Shown here: positions 59,609 through 64,000 of the stretch, in pieces
Layout of the letters: the number at the start of each line of letters is the position of its first letter
Position numbering within the stretch: the stretch's first letter is position 1
Assembly: GCA_029582165.1 (NCBI GenBank)
Contig: CM055871.1
Span: 29,744,802-29,808,801 of the forward strand
Direction: 5' to 3'
Source of the DNA: Portulaca oleracea
Taxonomy: Eukaryota; Streptophyta; Magnoliopsida; Caryophyllales; Portulacaceae
DNA length: 64,000 bases
Notes under the pieces: model-generated
Told to the model about the DNA's origin: nothing
The model's database searches: none
Seen by the model: only the letters and a program-made list of their open reading frames with translations
Translations under genes and position numbers: made by a program

Positions 59609-60147
59609 ATATTGGATTCTAATAATCTCTACTATCACAAATTGTATGGCAATAATCCCTACTATCATTTTGGATTCTGGTGGTCCAAAAAAAATAAAAT
59701 TGTATTGTAGTGGGACAAAATCGAGTGTATACGCTAAATATCATAGATTTTGTGTTGCATTTGATTCAAAACATTGTATAACACTTTACCACGATTTTTA
59801 ATGAATTTACAACATTTCTCCCAATTTTTTTCAATTTCTTTTCAATCTTTTATGATTTTTTCAATTTTATTCCTTTTAAAAAATCATAATAATTGCTCGG
59901 AATCTCAAAAAATAATTTAAAAAATGCTTTAGTAACTACACTTCGTTACCTATCTAGGGGTAGGAACCAAAAAAACAAAAACAATATGGGGTAGGCATAG
60001 AAAAAATAAAAAGAATGCGGTGATGGATTTGGTACCATTACAATACAATTTTATTTTTTTTTGGACCACCAGAATCCAAAATGATAGTAGGGATTATTGC
60101 CATACAATTTGTGATAGTAGGGATTATTAGAATCCAATTTCCCTATA
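59602..60147. mobile_element. Long-TIR MITE, family 1 copy C
   Basis: Bounded by TATAGGGATATTGGATTCTA and its inverse, with TIRs of about 120 bp (CAATAATCCCTACTATCATT, TGGTGGTCCAAAAAAA). Interior as in copies A and B. (TA)n lies on both sides. Confidence 0.85.
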
Positions 60148-60159
60148 TATATATATATG

Positions 60160-60342
60160 GGGGAACGGATCGGGTAGGAAGGAACTTTAGGTAGGAAGGG
60201 AAGATCTCAGCCGTACAAATCAGATCCTATGGACCACAATAAAACCGCTAATAACTATTGAAAACCACTCATACGTGTGACAAAAAATAAAAATAAAAAC
60301 CGAAATAAGAATTGCATGCGGGTTTTACGAGATTTCAAGCGC
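60160..60342. mobile_element. Half copy of MITE family 2
   Basis: GGGGGAACGGATCGGGTAGGAAGG...TAGGAAGGGAAGATCTCAGCC resembles the left TIR of 59308-59562. No partner end was found, so it is probably cut by a later insertion. Confidence 0.5.
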
Positions 60343-60725
60343 CAACTTCATCAAAAAATTGTTGGGGAGTGCCACACATCTTTTTTAACTGACTCGCGGG
60401 TCACAACTTTTTTTAAATGCATTCCCAGGTGACGTTAAACTTACATAAGTAACTCGGGGGTAACATTCTGGCGTGTTTTGGCCGGAATCATTGAAAAGTC
60501 TGATTTACCCTTCAAAAAATGAGTGAAGGTGTCCGATTTGCCCTTGATTTCCCTACTCAAAACTTCTCCTCCTCAAATTCCTCCATCCTCATGAGCTCCT
60601 CCTCCCACCACCTTTCTCCTCCACCACTCTCCCTCTGAATCACCAACGACCCAAGCTGCCTCTCGAACCCCTCAAACTCCCCGGAAAAACCCAGAACAAG
60701 AAGCTCCCACGAGTTCTCTCATGGC

Positions 60726-61092
60726 GTCGTGGTGACCCTCTTCGCCATAAACTCCGTCCTCGCCGTCGTAATCCTCTCCTTCACCCTCGCCTTCTGCTGT
60801 CGGCGTTGCTCCTCCCCGAACTCCTCCTCTGGTGAGCTCTACCCTGACGACCCAGACGCCGCCGTGAAGCGGCGGGCGTCTGACGAAGCGAGCCTCTCAT
60901 GCGTCAGCCGGCGACACAGTGACAAAGCGGTGGTGTTCTTCGACCGGAGAAGCGATTCAGTGGAGGACCTCCTCCGTGCATTGCGAGATGCTCGGAAAAA
61001 GCGTACTGGGGCGGTGTCTGGCGCCGAGGACGGAGCACGGTGGCGGTGAAGAGGCTGAAGAGGTCGGTGACAGCCATGACTCACCTCACTTC
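60726..61092 (+). pseudogene. LRR receptor-like kinase fragment (membrane helix to VAVKRLK), two frameshifts
   Basis: The first frame gives a membrane-helix-like VVTLFAINSVLAVVILSF followed by basic/Cys FCCRRC, then a linker and KAVVFFDRRSDSVEDLLRA. The (F/Y)xxEDLLRASAExLGKG motif is characteristic of the LRR-III receptor-like kinases (established family knowledge). After a frameshift comes EMLGKSVLG (glycine loop region, about 60972-61000). After a second frameshift comes STVAVKRLKRSV (about 61034-61069), the beta-3 Lys motif. Nothing of the catalytic loop or the LRRs is present. High GC contrasts with the AT-rich surroundings. Captured inside the Mutator-like element. Confidence 0.75.
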
Positions 61093-61099
61093 AGTTGTA

Positions 61100-61152
61100 A
61101 CAATGGTGGTGGTGGTGGTGACGGTGATGGTGATGGTGATGGTGATAGTATT
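61100..61152. repeat. GGTGGT/GATGGT trinucleotide repeat
   Basis: (GGT)n passing into (GATGGT)n directly after the kinase fragment, inside the Pack-MULE-like element. Confidence 0.85.
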
Positions 61153-61199
61153 GGGTGATGAGAATTGGGAATTGTTTGATAGTCAATCACAAAATCAAC

Positions 61200-61550
61200 C
61201 TTCCAAAAATTAATTTCTCTCCTCGTTCTCTTTCCCTATCTCTCTTGTTGATCTAATCTGATTGATCAATTAGGGTTTGAGTTAGAACTGAATTGAGCAA
61301 TTTGATTTGGGTTTTTTCGGTTGATTATGGAGGATTTGAAGGTATAGACGAAGGTTACAGAGAAGAGGAATTAGAAGAAAGAGAAACTAAGGATTTAAAT
61401 TGGAAGATGAGTCAAGTGTTTGAAGGCTACGAACGCCAATACTGTGAGCTTTCTGTAAATTTGGCTCGGAAATGTACATCTGCTGGCCTTCTTAATGGCA
61501 AATTTGGGGAGAGAAAAGAGGGAAAAGAGAATTATGGAGGAAGAGGATGA
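61200..61550 (+). pseudogene. VTI1: VTI1-type v-SNARE first-exon fragment
   Basis: From the ATG at 61407 the frame reads MSQVFEGYERQYCELSVNL then ARKCTSAGLLNG (to about 61499). This is the N-terminus of plant VTI1 v-SNAREs, which act in Golgi/TGN-to-vacuole vesicle fusion. Family resemblance ends at LLNG, where an exon boundary or capture break would fall; the frame then runs into KFGERKEGKENYGGRG and stops at 61550. The ~200 bases upstream (CT-rich leader, then an in-frame upstream extension from 61293) could be captured 5' UTR. The SNARE motif and membrane anchor are absent, so no functional SNARE is encoded. Confidence 0.8.
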
Positions 61551-61785
61551 AGAAAAGAGAGGAAGAGAGACAATGGCATATTAAGTTAAATTAGAGAGAA
61601 AATAAGGGTATATTTATCTTTTTCAACATATTTAGTCGGATTTCAGTCAAAATAACCGGAATGTCACCCCCCAGTTACTTAAGTAAGTTTAATGTCACCT
61701 GGGAATGCATTAAAAAAAAAGTTGTGACCCGCGAGTCAGTTAAAAAAGATATGTGGCACCCCCTAGCAATTTTTTGCAATTTCAT

Positions 61786-62265
61786 TGCCTTTCCAAAAAA
61801 ACATATTTGAGTGTCTATCCAGAACATTAACATCATTGATTTGGAGAGAGAAGGTAGAAGATAACGAAGGCCTGCACAATTTCTAGGGTTTTTTTTCCGC
61901 CATAATCGGATTTCGGACTCTTGCTCAAGGTCACCGAAATTTTTTGCAACGCTGTGACATTTGTCGTCGTTGCTCGACGATATAGTCGCAACAATGTCGA
62001 TGGCCAGGACTTTCGAGGTGAGTGATGATGGGGGTTTTTGTGCTCGTTGATTGTACATTTAATTCTCACTCACCTGAGTTTATACAGTAAACAGAGTGTG
62101 ATGTTCATGTTTTTGGTTAATTCGTTACAGAGAAGAAGAATATAGGAAAAGACATGTGGCAATGTCATCGACGAGGAGTCACATATAAGTAAGCTAACCA
62201 CGATACTATTTCATGTGATCTGCGGGGGGTGCGGGTGGGGGGTAGGGAGGAGGATGGAATGGGGA
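61786..62265. other. Region upstream of Ulp1-like fragment, no clear gene
   Basis: A GC-richer stretch at about 61900-62010 reads GTCGTCGTTGCTCGACG and then ATGTCGATGGCCAGGACTTTCGAG followed by GTGAGT. This could be a first exon with a splice donor, but the short peptide is not recognised. A G-rich run (GGGGGGTGCGGGTGGGGGG) lies at 62225-62242. Confidence 0.35.
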
Positions 62266-62923
62266 ATTGTCCACACAGAACATACTGTGGCCAGTAGTAT
62301 ATATTGTTCATATTGATCATCTTTGGCACATTGTCCACACAGAACATAATGTGGTCAGTAATATGGTGCATTTAGTATGTGATATGGTACAAAAGCACAT
62401 ATGATCTTGACCACATGTGTCTAAATGCGGTCTACTTGCTTTATGTTCATGTTGGTGTGCACACTGCCTGACATGGGCCACGTGACCACAGATAGCATAT
62501 TGTGGTAAGTAGTGTATATTGTTCATATTCATCATCTTTGGCACATTATTCACATAGAACATAATGTGGTCAGTAATATATGCGGGCCATATAGGTCATC
62601 CGTCTGGTACACAAAGTACATTGTGTATTTAGTATGTGATATGGTACAAAAGCACGTATAATCTTGACCACATATGTCTAAATGCAGTTCGCTTGCTTTA
62701 TGTTCCTGTTGGTGTGCACACTGCCTGACATTGTCCACACAGAACATACTGTATATTGATCATCTTTGGCACATTGTCCACACAGAACATACTATGGTCA
62801 GTAATATGGTGCATTTAGTATGTGATATAGTACAAAAGCACGTATAATCTTGACCACATATGTCCAAATGTGGTCCGCTTGCTTTATGTTCCTGTTGGTG
62901 TGCACACTGCCTGACATGGTCCG
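62266..62923. repeat. Tandem repeat of ~215-227 bp, three units
   Basis: Units share CATCTTTGGCACATTGTCCACACAGAACATA (positions 62330, 62545, 62772 mark ATTGTCC/ATTATTC), GCATTTAGTATGTGATAT, GGTACAAAAGCAC, ATCTTGACCACATATGTC and GGTGTGCACACTGCCTGACAT. An extra copy of the TTGTCCACACAGAACATA word occurs at 62266 and 62730. Confidence 0.85.
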
Positions 62924-63470
62924 GAAATTCCTGTCACACGTGGGGAATCCGTTCGCTGACATAATCATCGGTGATAGTGATAGGAAGAGGCCAGGGATGG
63001 GATGGAGGTTCAGCGATCAGGGGAATGACAGTGAGGTGTATTGTATGCGCCACATGGAAACGTTCTTTGGTCAGACAAGAAATTGGCTCATAGGGTTTCG
63101 ATGGGACAACGCGGCCCAAGTACGTACACACCCCTTAATTTTGTTGCTAATTTTTTGTTTCACGTGTCTATATGTGGCTGTCCCCGCACGTCCCTTGTAA
63201 ATTGCTGTGACAACTAATGCATTTGATTTTATACCAAATCAGATGCGAGAATCAAAGGTGCGCTCACTCCGCATACACTACTGTTATGACTTGGCCATGC
63301 ATAAAGAAAAATCAAAGAGGGAACATGTGTTTGGGAATGCCGATCGGTGGAGGACATCTCGAACCATCCATCCAAACGCGGATAGCTTATATATGATGCA
63401 TCAAGATCGTCATCTATGGGTTTTGGTCGTCATGTATATCGTTGGACGGGACGCGGGTCATGATTTTTAA
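62913..63470 (+). pseudogene. Ulp1-like (C48) protease C-terminal fragment, catalytic Cys replaced
   Basis: Exon A (about 62913-63119) reads VRKFLSHVGNPFADII, RKRPGMGWRFSDQGND, SEVYCMRHMETFFG and NWLIGFRWDNAAQ. Exon B (63243-63470) reads MRESKVRSLRIHYCYDLAMH and ends at a stop. The junction is GTACGT...CAG, phase 0. In Ulp1/SUMO-type proteases this block is (N/D)DCGVxxMRHMExF...W..GF...N..Q...LR..Y, with the catalytic Cys after Asp. Here the D-C-G triplet reads D-S-E. The upstream His and Asp regions are not seen, being replaced by tandem repeats. Such C48 genes often ride on plant Mutator-like elements. Probably non-functional, or an unusual inactive homologue. Confidence 0.6.
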
Positions 63471-63599
63471 GATTTTGTTGTCAACAATGTATTTCAAAAA
63501 CTAGCAGTATGAAGAACTTTGTTTTGATGTGAACACCATGTAACGGTCGAGGTTTTTGTGACATGGCAACCTTTGATTGGCCGAACTCATCGCGTTGTG

Positions 63600-64000
63600 A
63601 GTTGAAATGTGTGTATGACCACAGTTTAGTATACTGTGAACAGACAATATTATGTTAGTATATTGTGATCAGACAAGAAATATTGTCGTATTTTAATGCT
63701 TAGGTATCTTGGACTGATACGCATGACTTATACTGTCTGTATGTTCCATTGTGGCAAAGTGATACGCCCGCTTGACATGCGAACGGTTGGTCTCTGTGTT
63801 TTTTTTTTTTTGGTTCTATTGATCATGATTCATGGTACATGCTTCTGGACCGATATCTATTATGAGTGTGTCCACACTTTACTGCTCTGTGATAGGTCAA
63901 CGAATATTGTCATATTTAAATACTAATATATTTTGAACACCATACTCATGTCTTATCCATTCTCTGTGTTCCATAATGGCTGACTGATACACCCCTTTGT
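63600..64000. repeat. Second tandem repeat, ~224-bp period, running off the window
   Basis: TGTCGTATTTTAATGCTTAGGTATCTTGGACTGATACG (63684, quoted in part as TGTCGTATTTTAATGCT) recurs in diverged form at 63908 (TGTCATATTTAAATACT), each followed about 55 bases on by GTTCCAT.(G/A)TGGC and TGATACNCCC. Slightly under two units are visible. Confidence 0.6.

Larger units (their letters stand above)
60352..61776. mobile_element. Pack-MULE-like element carrying two host gene fragments
   Basis: TIRs of about 145 bp: 60352-60500 is closely the reverse complement of 61635-61776 (CAAAAAATTG, ATCTTTTTTAACTGACTCGC, GGGTCACAACTTTTTTT, AATGCATTCCCAGGTGAC, TTAAACTTAC.TAAGTAACT). Directly outside are CAACTTCAT (60343-60351) and CAATTTCAT (61777-61785), 8 of 9 identical, the 9-bp target duplication expected of Mutator-like elements. 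The interior is GC-richer than the surroundings and holds pieces of an LRR receptor-like kinase and a VTI1-type v-SNARE. No transposase, so it must have been moved in trans. Confidence 0.85.

Noticed and set aside
60839..61084. Minus-strand ORF of 81 codons, Arg/Ser-rich
   Set aside because: It is antisense to the captured kinase fragment and explained by its GC content.

Overview
The window is repeat-rich, AT-rich nuclear DNA from a plant, most likely a eudicot. It has one intact spliced gene, with plant-type GT-AG introns and a TATA box. Around it are many layers of plant transposable elements: Ty1/copia, Ty3/gypsy of the Tat/Ogre type, TRIMs, a Helitron, Stowaway, hAT-like and Mutator-like MITEs. 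There are no bacterial features, rRNA, tRNA or CRISPR arrays. No species can be named from the sequence alone.

Layout. 1-5.4 kb: intergenic DNA with a GGGTCGGG-rich segment, a probable solo LTR (1711-2729), the first copy of a long-TIR MITE family (2871-3397) and a 138-bp tandem duplication. 5.5-12.0 kb: a degraded minus-strand Tat-type gypsy element with 3' LTR, polypurine tract, a decayed opposite-strand ORF, integrase, archaeal-type RNase H and reverse transcriptase, cut off at 12036 by a ~191-bp tandem repeat. 14.0-17.2 kb: a complete six-exon amino acid permease (AAP) gene on the minus strand, about 491 aa, with TATA box, G-box and paired W-box cores upstream. 17.2-32 kb: mostly MITEs and simple repeats, including a (CT)n/(GA)n hairpin block, a fold-back element with a perfect 9-bp target duplication, and a non-autonomous Helitron (25983-27610). 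32-42.5 kb: a cluster of copia elements, namely a solo LTR with a perfect target duplication, a deleted element with scrambled coding pieces, a second copia inserted in its 3' LTR, and a two-LTR element that has lost nearly all of pol. 42.5-59 kb: TRIMs, MITEs, hAT-like elements and a micro-insertion of a LINE 3' end. 59.3-61.8 kb: nested MITEs and then a Mutator-like element (60352-61776) with ~145-bp inverted repeats and a near-perfect 9-bp target duplication. It carries fragments of two unrelated host genes, an LRR receptor-like kinase and a VTI1-type v-SNARE. 61.8-64 kb: satellite-like tandem repeats flanking a two-exon fragment of a Ulp1-like (C48) protease whose catalytic Cys position reads Ser.

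Functionally, only the AAP gene looks like a working host gene: a plasma-membrane proton/amino acid symporter. Everything else is transposon-derived, simple repeat or decayed. The strongest candidate for something undescribed is the Pack-MULE-like double-capture element at 60.4-61.8 kb. Next are the Ulp1-like fragment embedded in tandem repeats and the gypsy element with a decayed opposite-strand ORF.
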